NCBI GenBank assembly: GCA_015233155.1
Contig: JADFYG010000003.1
Coordinates: 1 to 64,000 of the forward strand
DNA from: Candidatus Rifleibacteriota bacterium
Lineage (GTDB): Bacteria; Muiribacteriota; Ozemobacteria; Ozemobacterales; Ozemobacteraceae
Direction: 5' to 3'
DNA length: 64,000 nt
The notes under the pieces were generated by a model. That model did no database searches and was not told where the DNA came from. It was given only the letters and a program-made list of their open reading frames with translations. The position numbers were made by a program, and so were the translations under genes. Positions within the stretch are counted from its first letter, which is position 1. Each line of letters opens with the position of its first letter. Below are positions 18,422-27,136 of the stretch, piece after piece.

Positions 18422-20229
18422 CCAAAAGATATGCTCCCGGCCTTTGCCGGCATTCAAGACTTGCATCCTATGCGCTCATCGTTCCGATAGCCATATTTTC
18501 AGCCGGATATCCGCTTCCCTCAATGGGCAGGGATCCGACGGTGGAGGAGCGTCTGTTCGCCACCGCCGATGCCAGTGCTCGCGCCGGCAGGCTGGAAGAC
18601 GCAGTTCCCGACCTCGAACGCGTTTTGAAAATAAATCCGGCACATTCCGGAGCACGCTACCATCTGGCCATTTTCAAACTCTCCAAAAAAGAGTATTCCG
18701 CAGCGAGGAAACTGCTTGAAGGAGTCGGGAATGATCCTGAATTCGGTCCTAAAGCGCGGGCAAAACTACAGGAACTGAAGATGCGCGCGGAGCAGAACGA
18801 GCTTACACGCTCGGTCCAGATTTATCTCGAGGCGGGAGCTTTTCCGGAAGCCCTGAAAGAATGCCGTAAAGCACTATCCCGTTCTCCGGAAGATCCGGAT
18901 CTTCTTTTCTATGGAGCCTTCACGGCAGCTCTCGTCGGAGAACGCTCATATGCGGAAGCTCTTGTCAAGAAACGTGCCACGGTGAGCGGACTCGATTCGG
19001 CCGAACTTCAGAAATTCCTGATCGGATGGTTTGCGCGCGATTATGCCCCGCGTGAGGCTCTTGAGCACCTTGTTGGTCTGACTGACCGCCGCTTCTTCGT
19101 TCCGCCGGTACGGCTCGTTATTCGGGATCTCATGAAGCAACTTGGATTGACGGATGATTACGAGCGCTTCATGATCTCCGAACGGGATAAACCAGGAATC
19201 GATAAAGCGGCATTGGATCGCGATCTTGCGCGATTTTTCATCGAACAGGGGCAATACCAGAAGTGTATCGCGCTTCTCGAGGCGCGTCCCGTGGAATCGA
19301 TGGAGGATAATCTTTTGCTGATAGAGGTTTATACCCTTGCGGGGCGGGAATCGCATGCGATGAATCTCGCTCGGACTTTGCTGAACACAGGGCGGGAAGA
19401 GGATGCGCTTCGCATCGGCTGGCTCAAGGCCTGGCTGCACATGGCACGTGTCTGGGGAACACCTCCTTCCGGAGTTGCGGAGTCCGGCGATACCTACGAG
19501 GCCATCGTGCGTGACAATGTAATCCATGTTTTGAATGAAGATAAACCTGAGGCGGAAAAGGCGGAAAGCCTGCTTGTCGCATTGCGTGCCGCAGTAATAC
19601 TCGGACTGCCTGATCTGATCGATCCGGCCATTGAACAATCGATGCGTTTGAATTTGGACGAGGCTCTCACAAAGGAAGCACTCGAAACGGCTGAAGAAAT
19701 GGGCATACATTCAATGAGTGGACGTGCCGTGAGCTTTCTCGAATGGGTTCTTGCCCAGCGCCCGGAGGATCCCGCCTGCATGAGACTGCTGGCTGAAAAC
19801 TATTGTCTTATTGGTCGTGCAACGGAGTCGGTGATATTGCTCGAAAATGTTGTTCAGAAGCAACCGGACAGCTTCAAAGGTTTCGCGCTTCTCATAGATG
19901 CCATGGTTTCGGCCGGCAGAGGAAAAGAGGCGCACCAGCGCATCTTGGAACGCCTCAAGGACCCTAATTTAACCGGCCTTCCCCGACGACAACTCGAAAC
20001 CAAGGCATTTATTCTTGCCGGGAGCGCGTCCGCTAACAGCAGCTCTTCTGATACTTCAGATTCCACTGAAGCGCCATCTGCAACAGGTAGCGAAACTGTT
20101 TCAGAGCGTGATGTTCCTTTGTCTGAGATGCACCCGGATTATACCAGGAAAAATGCCAGTGGCCCTGCAAATGCATCCAGTACATCAGCTCCGGCTGGTG
20201 GCAAGCATGGAGGTAATTCATCACACTGA
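18412..20229 (+). CDS. Large exported TPR protein
   Basis: A 605-residue protein. A signal segment spans about 17-35 (SYALIVPIAIFSAGYP). Tetratricopeptide repeats follow through most of the length, for example RAGRLEDAVPDLERVLKINP and AGAFPEALKECRKALSRSP, with further repeats near residues 440-520. The last 65 residues are Ser/Ala-rich and low-complexity, ending GGNSSH. The start is ATG 18412 or GTG 18418; the latter overlaps the upstream stop as GTGA. Probably an assembly or scaffold protein acting with its TPR neighbour; no catalytic domain is seen. Confidence 0.78.
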   Translation: MPVTKRYAPGLCRHSRLASYALIVPIAIFSAGYPLPSMGRDPTVEERLFATADASARAGRLEDAVPDLERVLKINPAHSGARYHLAIFKLSKKEYSAARKLLEGVGNDPEFGPKARAKLQELKMRAEQNELTRSVQIYLEAGAFPEALKECRKALSRSPEDPDLLFYGAFTAALVGERSYAEALVKKRATVSGLDSAELQKFLIGWFARDYAPREALEHLVGLTDRRFFVPPVRLVIRDLMKQLGLTDDYERFMISERDKPGIDKAALDRDLARFFIEQGQYQKCIALLEARPVESMEDNLLLIEVYTLAGRESHAMNLARTLLNTGREEDALRIGWLKAWLHMARVWGTPPSGVAESGDTYEAIVRDNVIHVLNEDKPEAEKAESLLVALRAAVILGLPDLIDPAIEQSMRLNLDEALTKEALETAEEMGIHSMSGRAVSFLEWVLAQRPEDPACMRLLAENYCLIGRATESVILLENVVQKQPDSFKGFALLIDAMVSAGRGKEAHQRILERLKDPNLTGLPRRQLETKAFILAGSASANSSSSDTSDSTEAPSATGSETVSERDVPLSEMHPDYTRKNASGPANASSTSAPAGGKHGGNSSH

Positions 20230-20317
20230 ATAATGTTCTAATCAATAACGGTCTTATTTCACGCGTGGCATTCAAATCGATGTCACGAAATTATCTCTCA
20301 TTCATCAAGGAGGTTTG

Positions 20318-20485
20318 ATGCTCATCGAAATTTTCACTGACGGTAAAATCATCATCGATGGCGAGATGGCGGGGCCTGGAAACCGGCCCGAGCGGATACT
20401 TCGGGATTTCCTTGTTCAGCCCGAAGGTTTGGCGAAGCACAAGAAGCAGCCTCCGGAAGCCAGACCGGTAACTAAAGCGGCCTGA
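20318..20485 (+). CDS. Small hypothetical protein, 55 residues
   Basis: An open frame of 55 codons preceded by a near-perfect AAGGAGG six bases before its ATG. The product begins MLIEIFTDGKIIIDGEM, a plausible beta-rich start, and ends in a Lys/Pro-rich tail (KHKKQPPEARPVTKAA). I do not recognise the family. It lies 88 bases after the large TPR gene and directly before a strong bidirectional terminator, so it may be the last gene of that operon. Confidence 0.6.
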   Translation: MLIEIFTDGKIIIDGEMAGPGNRPERILRDFLVQPEGLAKHKKQPPEARPVTKAA

Positions 20486-20502
20486 TTCCGCATCATTTCA
20501 GC

Positions 20503-20546
20503 AAAAACACATCTGGTGCCTCAAACGGGGAACCAGATGTGTTTTT
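20503..20546. terminator. Bidirectional terminator
   Basis: AAAAACACATCTGGT and ACCAGATGTGTTTTT form a perfect 15-bp stem with a 14-base loop. It ends in T runs on both strands and lies between convergent genes. Confidence 0.88.
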
Positions 20547-20560
20547 GTTCTTAGGGGAAA

Positions 20561-21406
20561 TCAGCTCTGAACAGTCGGCGGAGAAGCGAGCTTCTCTTTT
20601 ACATATCGCGACAATAGTTCCCAGTTTTCCTTCTTATCGGTCAACGAGATGACCTTCATGAAAAGTTCGCGAGCCTGTTCAGGTTTTCCGAGACGTTCCA
20701 GAAGCTCAGCCTTCGTGCAAACGGCGGGCGGATATTCGGGATCTTCCCTTAGAACTATCTCGATTTCGCTGGATGCTTCGTCGATGCGGCCGAGTTGCAA
20801 AAGCGCGTCGCAGAAGTTATTGCGGGCTTTCAGATCAGTGGGGCGCAGCTTAAGTGTAACGCTCCATTCTGAAGCCGCGGTTTCGAAGTCGCTCAGGTCA
20901 TAGGAAGTGTTAGCCAGATTGTAGTGGTAGTCAGGTTCCGGGGTGTCACCGGCAAGGGTGATTGCTGTGCGAAACTCTTCTATTGCTTTCTGAAGCTGAT
21001 TCATCTGGTGATAGCACAATCCGAGGTAGTGATGAGTATCGGGAGTCTTCGGATTTATCTGTGCGGCCTTTTGCAGCTCATTTGCGGCCTCACGCAGAAA
21101 ACCTTTGTGATAATAATGATATCCCAGGTTAAAATGCGCGTGGTCGAAGTCGGGTCTGACTTCGATTGCTTCATGCCAGTAATGCACTGCCTTTTCAAAC
21201 TGATCGAGCTTGTAGTAAGTATTCCCAAGGTTATACAATGCTTTGTAGAATCCGGGATTGAGGTCAATCGCTTTTTGGTAATACTCGATCGCCCGTTCAT
21301 ACTGCTGATGATGGAAGAACAGATTGCCGACTTCTTTACACAGATCGGGGTTTTTAGGATCGGTTTCCAGTTTTTTTGTTAATGCTGCCAGTTCTTGATC
21401 GAACAT
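20561..21406 (-). CDS. Cytoplasmic TPR-repeat protein
   Basis: A 281-residue protein made almost wholly of tetratricopeptide repeats, about seven in tandem at 34-residue spacing (HHQQYERAIEYYQKAIDLNP, KLDQFEKAVHYWHEAIEVRP, QMNQLQKAIEEFRTAITLAG). No signal peptide or membrane segment is seen, so it is probably cytoplasmic. TPRs bind partner proteins; the partner is unknown. It is transcribed divergently from the sugar-transport operon and ends at the shared terminator. Confidence 0.85.
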   Translation of the reverse strand: MFDQELAALTKKLETDPKNPDLCKEVGNLFFHHQQYERAIEYYQKAIDLNPGFYKALYNLGNTYYKLDQFEKAVHYWHEAIEVRPDFDHAHFNLGYHYYHKGFLREAANELQKAAQINPKTPDTHHYLGLCYHQMNQLQKAIEEFRTAITLAGDTPEPDYHYNLANTSYDLSDFETAASEWSVTLKLRPTDLKARNNFCDALLQLGRIDEASSEIEIVLREDPEYPPAVCTKAELLERLGKPEQARELFMKVISLTDKKENWELLSRYVKEKLASPPTVQS

Positions 21407-21428
21407 CGGTCTCCTCTAGGGGGTAGAA

Positions 21429-23747
21429 TTGATTACGTCTTACATTCTAAAACAAACTCGGGTCCCTGACAAGACCGAAACCATCGAAAATTCGGTCTTT
21501 TCGCATTCAGAGAAAAATACGGCTCTTATTTTGTATAATTTGTTCCTGATTGTGGCCGCTTTGTCCTTTTTTCCGGTGGCTTCTTTTGCAAAGCCAGTCT
21601 CGGCTGGGAAAACAGAGATCAACATATGGGATTATCCGCGTTGGCTCGAACCCGGCGAAGCTACCGACCGCTTTGCCTGGATACGGCGTCAAATCAAGGC
21701 TTTCGAGTCGGAAAATCCGGATATCACAGTAAAACTCACTGAACTTAGCTGGAGTCGTGGTGACGAAAAACTGAAAATCGCAGCGCTTGGAGGGTTGTAT
21801 CCTGATATAGCACCCGGCACAGTTCCTCTTCTTTTTATCAAGGAAGGTCTGATCGAACCGATAGATACTTTTTTGACCGAAGACGATCGCCGTGACATCC
21901 TTCCAGGGGCGCTTGATGCATTCACTGTCAAAGGACGAATCTACGGCTGGCCGTGGTATATGGGTGGTCAGTTGCTTTTTGTTAATCGCGGTATGGCCGC
22001 ATCTGCAGGTATCACGCTTCCGGCTGACGGGCGCTGGACTCCTGAAGTTTTCGTGGAAACTCTCGAACGCTTCAGGAATTATTTGAAAGCTTTTCCCGAA
22101 CATTACCCGCTCTCTCTTTACTTTCAGAAAAATGAGACGGCGAATTTTCCATTCGCTTTTTTATATGGCGGTGACTGGATTCGTCGGGACATGAGCTATG
22201 CGGGAGATTCGCCTGAAACAATAGCCGGTCTCGAATGGATGAAAAGTCTTGTCGCCAAAGGCCTTATGCCGTCGGATGTAGGTGGACGCACCGCGGACAG
22301 CGTCTGGGAAGCCTTCGGTCGAGAGAATCGCGTTGCCATTGGCGCTTTTGGCCTTTGGGCAGTGAAATTCCTGCGTGAAAAATTCCCCATGGATTTTGAA
22401 ATAATGCATTTTCCCGCACCTTCGGGAAAGATTTCCCCCGCGTTTCTTGGCATCTCCGGTTTATGGGTGTTTTCACGGCCGGACCGCGAGCGCGTCGCGG
22501 CAGCCATGAAACTTGCCCGTTTTCTGACCTCATCGAAACTTCAACGCGATCTTGTGCGATACACACAGTTTCCAACGCGCCGCAGCGCGGCCGATATCTA
22601 TGCCGACGTCCCTCCGATGAAACGTGCGTGGGAAGTCCTCAGCGAAGGGCGCACAATTGTTCCGGATCCCAGATGGCCGCGTTTCGACGAGGAGATCGAG
22701 TCATCAGTGCAAAGCGTTTTGTTGAGCCGAGTTGGGGCTACTGATGCCATGCGGCTTGCTGGAACACGAATTCAGGCGGGACTTGCCCGATCAGAAGGTT
22801 CGGTTCATGAGGATCTGCAAAAAGGATCGCCTCTCGGACGCATTTTTTTGTGCCTGTTTCCGCTCGCCCTCATTTTTGCTATCGCTACACGACAAGTCCA
22901 TTTGATATTTTTACTGCCTGCAATCAGTATCATCGGAATATTTCTGTGGTACCCACTGGGCGATGCCCTCATGCTCGCGTTTCGGGATTATCGTATAGGC
23001 GCGATTGGTGATTATACACTTGGGAACTTTGAAAGAGCGTTCAGCGATCCAAAGTTTTTTGCTGCCATGGGGCACACCTTGTTATACACGCTGGTAGTTG
23101 TTCCAGCGAATGTTTTTACAGCTCTTATTGCTTCGAGTATGATTTTCGGCCTTTCAGCTCGTGCCAAAAGTTTTTTCAGGGCAATGTATTATCTGCCGGG
23201 AGTAGCGTCGGTCGTCGTTCTGACGATGGTATGGCGCTGGATGTTCAACGGGGAGATCGGGCTTTTCAACGCCACACTGCGCGCCATCGGCCTGCCAGCT
23301 GTCGGCTGGCTCACTAATCCCGATGTTGCATTCTGGTCGGTAATGCTTACCGGTATTTTACGGTCACCAGGAGGGGCGATTCTGATCTATCTGGCTGCGC
23401 TTGCCAACGTGCCGCGATCCCTCTATGAATCCGCGGAACTCGATGGCGCGACTCCGCTGCAACAGTGGTGGCACATTACCATACCGCTATTGCGCGGGAC
23501 GACCATGTTTCTTTTCATAACTGGCGCCATCGATGCTCTGCAGGTCTTCGCTCAGGTTTTGATGCTGACCGACGGAGGTCCGGGTGATGCCACGCAGGTC
23601 GTCATGTATCGCGTATATACATCAGCTTTTCGCGACTTTGATTTCGGTCTCTCGTCTGCAATGGCTTTGATCCTGTTCATCGGGATTCTCGTCGTTACGT
23701 TGCTGCAGAAAAGGTTCGGCGCGCGCGAGGAGCTGGAACTGGCATGA
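21429..23747 (+). CDS. Fused sugar-binding protein and ABC permease
   Basis: A 772-residue fusion. Residues about 30-55 form a membrane anchor. Residues about 60-440 are a family-1 extracellular solute-binding protein (INIWDYPRWLEP, YGWPWYMGGQLLFVNR). Residues about 470-765 are a MalF/UgpA-type permease with six or so helices and the EAA loop ESAELDGATPLQQWWHITIP that docks the ATPase. The two parts are normally separate proteins. The start is a TTG with AGGGGG about five bases upstream; no in-frame ATG precedes the mature domain. It overlaps the next permease gene by four bases. No ATPase gene is nearby, so a shared MsmK-like ATPase is presumed. Confidence 0.88.
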   Translation: MITSYILKQTRVPDKTETIENSVFSHSEKNTALILYNLFLIVAALSFFPVASFAKPVSAGKTEINIWDYPRWLEPGEATDRFAWIRRQIKAFESENPDITVKLTELSWSRGDEKLKIAALGGLYPDIAPGTVPLLFIKEGLIEPIDTFLTEDDRRDILPGALDAFTVKGRIYGWPWYMGGQLLFVNRGMAASAGITLPADGRWTPEVFVETLERFRNYLKAFPEHYPLSLYFQKNETANFPFAFLYGGDWIRRDMSYAGDSPETIAGLEWMKSLVAKGLMPSDVGGRTADSVWEAFGRENRVAIGAFGLWAVKFLREKFPMDFEIMHFPAPSGKISPAFLGISGLWVFSRPDRERVAAAMKLARFLTSSKLQRDLVRYTQFPTRRSAADIYADVPPMKRAWEVLSEGRTIVPDPRWPRFDEEIESSVQSVLLSRVGATDAMRLAGTRIQAGLARSEGSVHEDLQKGSPLGRIFLCLFPLALIFAIATRQVHLIFLLPAISIIGIFLWYPLGDALMLAFRDYRIGAIGDYTLGNFERAFSDPKFFAAMGHTLLYTLVVVPANVFTALIASSMIFGLSARAKSFFRAMYYLPGVASVVVLTMVWRWMFNGEIGLFNATLRAIGLPAVGWLTNPDVAFWSVMLTGILRSPGGAILIYLAALANVPRSLYESAELDGATPLQQWWHITIPLLRGTTMFLFITGAIDALQVFAQVLMLTDGGPGDATQVVMYRVYTSAFRDFDFGLSSAMALILFIGILVVTLLQKRFGAREELELA

Positions 23748-24568
23748 ACAGACAGGCAACCGGGAAAATATATTCTTATTCCGTAATTTTTCTGCTCTCG
23801 ACAGGCTTGTTCCTGACTGTCGGTCCTCTAGTCTGGATGTTGATTTCCGCTTTTACTGATCCGATTTGCTTCACGAAGGACGCGCCACATTCCATGGTCT
23901 TTTCAATCCAGAATTTTCGCGTGTTGTTCACCGATGGCCGAATACTGCACTGGGCATTGAATTCGCTGTTCGTCGCGACGGCGATTACCTTTGCGCAGAT
24001 GCTGTTCAACTCGCTCGCCGCATTCGGTTTTTCAGTCGGTCGTTTTCGTGGTCGTGAACTGCTTTTCTGGCTGATCATGGTCGGTATGATGGTGCCTGGG
24101 CAGATTGTGATGCTTCCGCTGTTTCTTTTCATGTCGAAGTGGGGGCTCATCGACAATCTCTGGGCAGTCGTGTTGCCCGCCATGGCTGCGCCATTCGGCA
24201 TTTATCTCATTCGCCAGTATATGGACTCGATTCCACGCGAACTTGTTGAGGCCGCACGCATGGATGGAGCCGGCGAATTCGAGATCTATCGACGGATGTT
24301 TTTACCGCTCTCGCGGCCGATTCTGGCCACTTCCGGTATTTTCATCTTTATAACCCACTGGAACGCTTTTCTATGGCCCCTGGTGACACTTACATCGGAT
24401 GCGAATTATACGCTGACCGTAGGCTTGTCACTTTTGCAGGATCAGCAGATTATGGATTACGGGCTGCTCATGGCAGGAGCCACAGTTGCGGCGTTGCCAA
24501 TGGTAGTGATCTTTCTGATCTTTTCACGTTCTCTTCTTGAAGGCATGCGCGGAGGTTCTGTTAAATGA
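23744..24568 (+). CDS. Sugar ABC transporter permease, MalG type
   Basis: A 274-residue inner-membrane permease of the carbohydrate CUT1 family with about six helices. It has the MalG-like start region GPLVWMLISAFTD and the EAA loop ELVEAARMDGAGEFEIYRRMFLPLSRP near residue 180. It pairs with the permease half of the preceding fusion protein to form the pore. ATGA overlaps join it to both the fusion gene and the following kinase gene, a tightly coupled operon. Confidence 0.92.
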   Translation: MNRQATGKIYSYSVIFLLSTGLFLTVGPLVWMLISAFTDPICFTKDAPHSMVFSIQNFRVLFTDGRILHWALNSLFVATAITFAQMLFNSLAAFGFSVGRFRGRELLFWLIMVGMMVPGQIVMLPLFLFMSKWGLIDNLWAVVLPAMAAPFGIYLIRQYMDSIPRELVEAARMDGAGEFEIYRRMFLPLSRPILATSGIFIFITHWNAFLWPLVTLTSDANYTLTVGLSLLQDQQIMDYGLLMAGATVAALPMVVIFLIFSRSLLEGMRGGSVK

Positions 24569-25548
24569 GCATCACCGAACGATTCGTCATTCTGGATATC
24601 GGAGGAAGCGGCGCTCGCGGTTTCGCTCTGGCATGGCCGGACGGGCCGATTCTTCCCCTGGCGGTACCAGCCCGAAACCTGCGTGCTATGACTGACCTGG
24701 AACTGGGTGAATTACTCCTTGAATTGAAATGCAGCCTCGAAAAAAACTCTGCCCTGATGCCTGCCCGTTGGTGCATAGGAGGGGCAGGGGCGCGACCGGA
24801 AGCTGATGAAAAGAGGTTTCGAGAACTGATCGGAGAAGTCGGGATCCCGTTTCTCGACGTCGCCGTATTTCCTGATTTTGAGGGGAATCACGCAGCCGCT
24901 CTTGCAGGCGAAGACGGCATAGTAAGCGTTAACGGAACCGGGTCAGTTCTATACGGACGCATCGGCGGAGCTGAGGAACGACGCGGCGGATGGGGATATC
25001 TTCTCGATGAAACTCCATCTGGAGCGGTGCTTGGACGTTTTGTCCTGACCGGAATTCTGGCCGCCTGGGAAGGTGAGCGCGAAACGGCTCTTCTCGCCGA
25101 AATATACGCCCGTCGTGCGGTCGGATGGCCGCGTGACAGAGCCGGGGTCGTAGATCTTCTGTATCGGTCTCCTGCTCCGCAACAGCTCATGGGTAGGCTG
25201 GCGCCCGTGTTTTCCGAGGCGATTACTGAGAGGTGCCGCTGGTGTCGCGTACGTCTTGATGCTTCGATGGCTGTCTGGGCGGCTTCAATGAAGTCTCTTG
25301 CGGAAAGTCTTGCCGGTTCGACATCCGGCGAGCGTATCCCTTTCAGCGGTTCCGGCGGTCTTTGGAGCGGTTGGAAGGCTTTTTCCGGTTTTGCGCAAAA
25401 AGCTCTCGATGAGCACGCTCCAGAGCGCTTCATACTGCATCCGGCGGCCTTCGATTCTGCCTGGGGACCGCTCATCAGACAGTTTCGCGATAGCGATTTT
25501 GCGTTAGAAGACTGGAAAAAACGGTTGAATGCTCTTGCCAAAGTATGA
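24565..25548 (+). CDS. BadF/BcrA-type sugar kinase, MurK-like
   Basis: A 327-residue ASKHA-fold kinase. The phosphate-1 motif is ILDIGGSGARGFA, the adenosine/phosphate-2 region is GIVSVNGTGSVLYGR, and GGWGYLLDETPSG is the conserved loop of BadF/BadG family N-acetylhexosamine kinases. In Clostridium acetobutylicum a member of this family, MurK, phosphorylates MurNAc and GlcNAc. Here it lies between a sugar importer and murQ, so MurNAc 6-kinase activity is the best inference; GlcNAc kinase is the main alternative. It overlaps the upstream permease by four bases. Confidence 0.82.
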   Translation: MSITERFVILDIGGSGARGFALAWPDGPILPLAVPARNLRAMTDLELGELLLELKCSLEKNSALMPARWCIGGAGARPEADEKRFRELIGEVGIPFLDVAVFPDFEGNHAAALAGEDGIVSVNGTGSVLYGRIGGAEERRGGWGYLLDETPSGAVLGRFVLTGILAAWEGERETALLAEIYARRAVGWPRDRAGVVDLLYRSPAPQQLMGRLAPVFSEAITERCRWCRVRLDASMAVWAASMKSLAESLAGSTSGERIPFSGSGGLWSGWKAFSGFAQKALDEHAPERFILHPAAFDSAWGPLIRQFRDSDFALEDWKKRLNALAKV

Positions 25549-25621
25549 TAATTAAATAATTTTTACTTATGCAGTCGGTTAAGTATTTTCATGGAATGTT
25601 GATATCTCCCGGAGGCTTTTC

Positions 25622-26524
25622 GTGGCAAATGACCTTTCGCCAACAGAATGTCGTAATCCAAAATCTCAACGTATTGACCGGATGTCGGTTGACGAACAGG
25701 TAGGGTGTTTCCTTGACGAAGACCGGATTTTGATTCATGCCATTGCGGAAGTCCGTTCAGCGATCTCACAGGCTGTAGAGTTGATTGCTACAGGCCTTAA
25801 TGCGGGTGGACGCCTGGTATATATCGGTGCGGGAACCTCAGGGCGATTGGGAGTTCTTGATGCAAGCGAGTGCCCGCCAACATTCGGTGTTGAACCGACT
25901 CTGGTTTGCGGCCTGATGGCTGGCGGAGAAACAGCGTTGCTCAAGGCCGTGGAAGGCGCTGAGGACGACGTCGCGGCCGGGGGTGCCGATCTCTCAAATA
26001 TTGGTTTTGCACCTCCCGATGTTGTAGTTGGTATTACGGCAAGTGGCACCACGCCGTATGTGAAGGGAGGGCTTGCACATGCCCGTGCGCTGGGGGCGAA
26101 GACTATCCTTGTGGCATGCAACCCGTCGCGGCCAGGATTCTCGGAAGTAGACGTTCTGATAAATCCGGTGACCGGTCCCGAGTTGATAACTGGGTCGACG
26201 CGATTGAAAGCAGGTACTGCGACAAAAATGATACTGAACATGTTATCCTCGATCTCAATGATTCGAATAGGTAAAGTTTACGAGAATCTCATGGTCGATG
26301 TTCAGGCCACGAATGCGAAGCTGCGAAAGCGTGCATGTCGCATCGTCATGACCGGAGGAAGCGTCGATGAAGCACAGGCGGAAAAACTTCTCGAAGCTGC
26401 GGATGGCGAGGCAAAAACGGCCATCTGCATGGCGCGGCGTGGAATGGCGGCGATTGATGCGCGGCATGCCATAGCCGAGGCCGGAGGTTTTCTCTACAAA
26501 GCCATCGGGGAGGAGCATGATTAA
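25622..26524 (+). CDS. murQ: N-acetylmuramic acid 6-phosphate etherase
   Basis: A 300-residue SIS-domain lyase that cleaves the lactyl ether of MurNAc 6-phosphate to give GlcNAc 6-phosphate and D-lactate in the cytoplasm. Family landmarks are GGRLVYIGAGTSGRLGVLDASECPPTFG, with the catalytic Glu near residue 88, GITASGTTPYV and MILNMLSS. The start is GTG at 25622 with GGAGG about seven bases upstream. It follows the kinase gene by 73 bases and completes an import-phosphorylate-cleave pathway for cell-wall sugar. Confidence 0.95.
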   Translation: MANDLSPTECRNPKSQRIDRMSVDEQVGCFLDEDRILIHAIAEVRSAISQAVELIATGLNAGGRLVYIGAGTSGRLGVLDASECPPTFGVEPTLVCGLMAGGETALLKAVEGAEDDVAAGGADLSNIGFAPPDVVVGITASGTTPYVKGGLAHARALGAKTILVACNPSRPGFSEVDVLINPVTGPELITGSTRLKAGTATKMILNMLSSISMIRIGKVYENLMVDVQATNAKLRKRACRIVMTGGSVDEAQAEKLLEAADGEAKTAICMARRGMAAIDARHAIAEAGGFLYKAIGEEHD

Positions 26525-26556
26525 CAGATGCTGACCGGTTAGTTCAGATTTCTCCC

Positions 26557-26596
26557 TTCGTTCGAAATGACAGGATAGTTTGTCATTCCGAACGAA
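26557..26596. repeat. Intergenic hairpin repeat
   Basis: TTCGTTCGAAATGACA pairs with TGTCATTCCGAACGAA with one mismatch. It is typical of short dispersed intergenic palindromes. Sequence after it (26597-26744) shows no gene. Confidence 0.5.
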
Positions 26597-26744
26597 TGTT
26601 AGGAATCCCGCCTGGTGCGTCCGTGAATATTTGGGCTTCTTTGGTAATCGTGGGGAGGAGTAATCGGTCTTTTATTAGTATCAATATGGCGGAAAAACAT
26701 TATTAAATTAGATATTTAAGGATATCAGGGAATGGAAGTGATAT

Positions 26745-27134
26745 ATGGCTGAGAAACGCTTGAATTGCTGGGAAGTCAAAAAATGCGGTCGCGAGCCGGG
26801 TGGAGTCAACGAAAAAGAGTTGGGAACCTGCCCTGCCTCGACTACGAATGAATTTGCAGGGGCCAATAAAGGATGCGCGGCTGGACGATTTTGCTGGGTC
26901 GTCGCAGGAACCTTGTGCGGTGGATTCGTTCAGGGTACCTTCGCGAGTAAATTCAAGAACTGTCTGCAATGCCCATTTTTTCTCGAAGTGGAAAAGCAGG
27001 AAGGAAGATTCTTCATATTGAATGTAAAAAAATATCTCGAGGCCGGCTTTGAGTTGAAATCGAAAGAGGACGACAAAGGTCTGATAAATGCCGTCGACGA
27101 GAAAGATCAGAAAATCGAGAAAAACGACAAATAG
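26745..27134 (+). CDS. Two-CW domain protein
   Basis: A 129-residue cysteine-rich protein. The N-terminal 85 residues carry two Cys-Trp units (NCWEVKKCGREPGG and RFCWVVAGTLCGG) and further Cys in GTCPAS, GCAAG and NCLQCPFF, matching two-CW domain proteins. The cysteines suggest metal or redox chemistry, but the function is unknown. A charged Lys/Glu-rich C-terminal tail follows. It lies two bases before the SpoIID-like gene and is probably co-transcribed. Confidence 0.8.
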   Translation: MAEKRLNCWEVKKCGREPGGVNEKELGTCPASTTNEFAGANKGCAAGRFCWVVAGTLCGGFVQGTFASKFKNCLQCPFFLEVEKQEGRFFILNVKKYLEAGFELKSKEDDKGLINAVDEKDQKIEKNDK

Positions 27135-27136
27135 CC

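Noticed and set aside
18946-19710. Minus-strand frame of 254 codons
   Set aside because: It lies antisense to the large TPR gene and is explained by its codon pattern.
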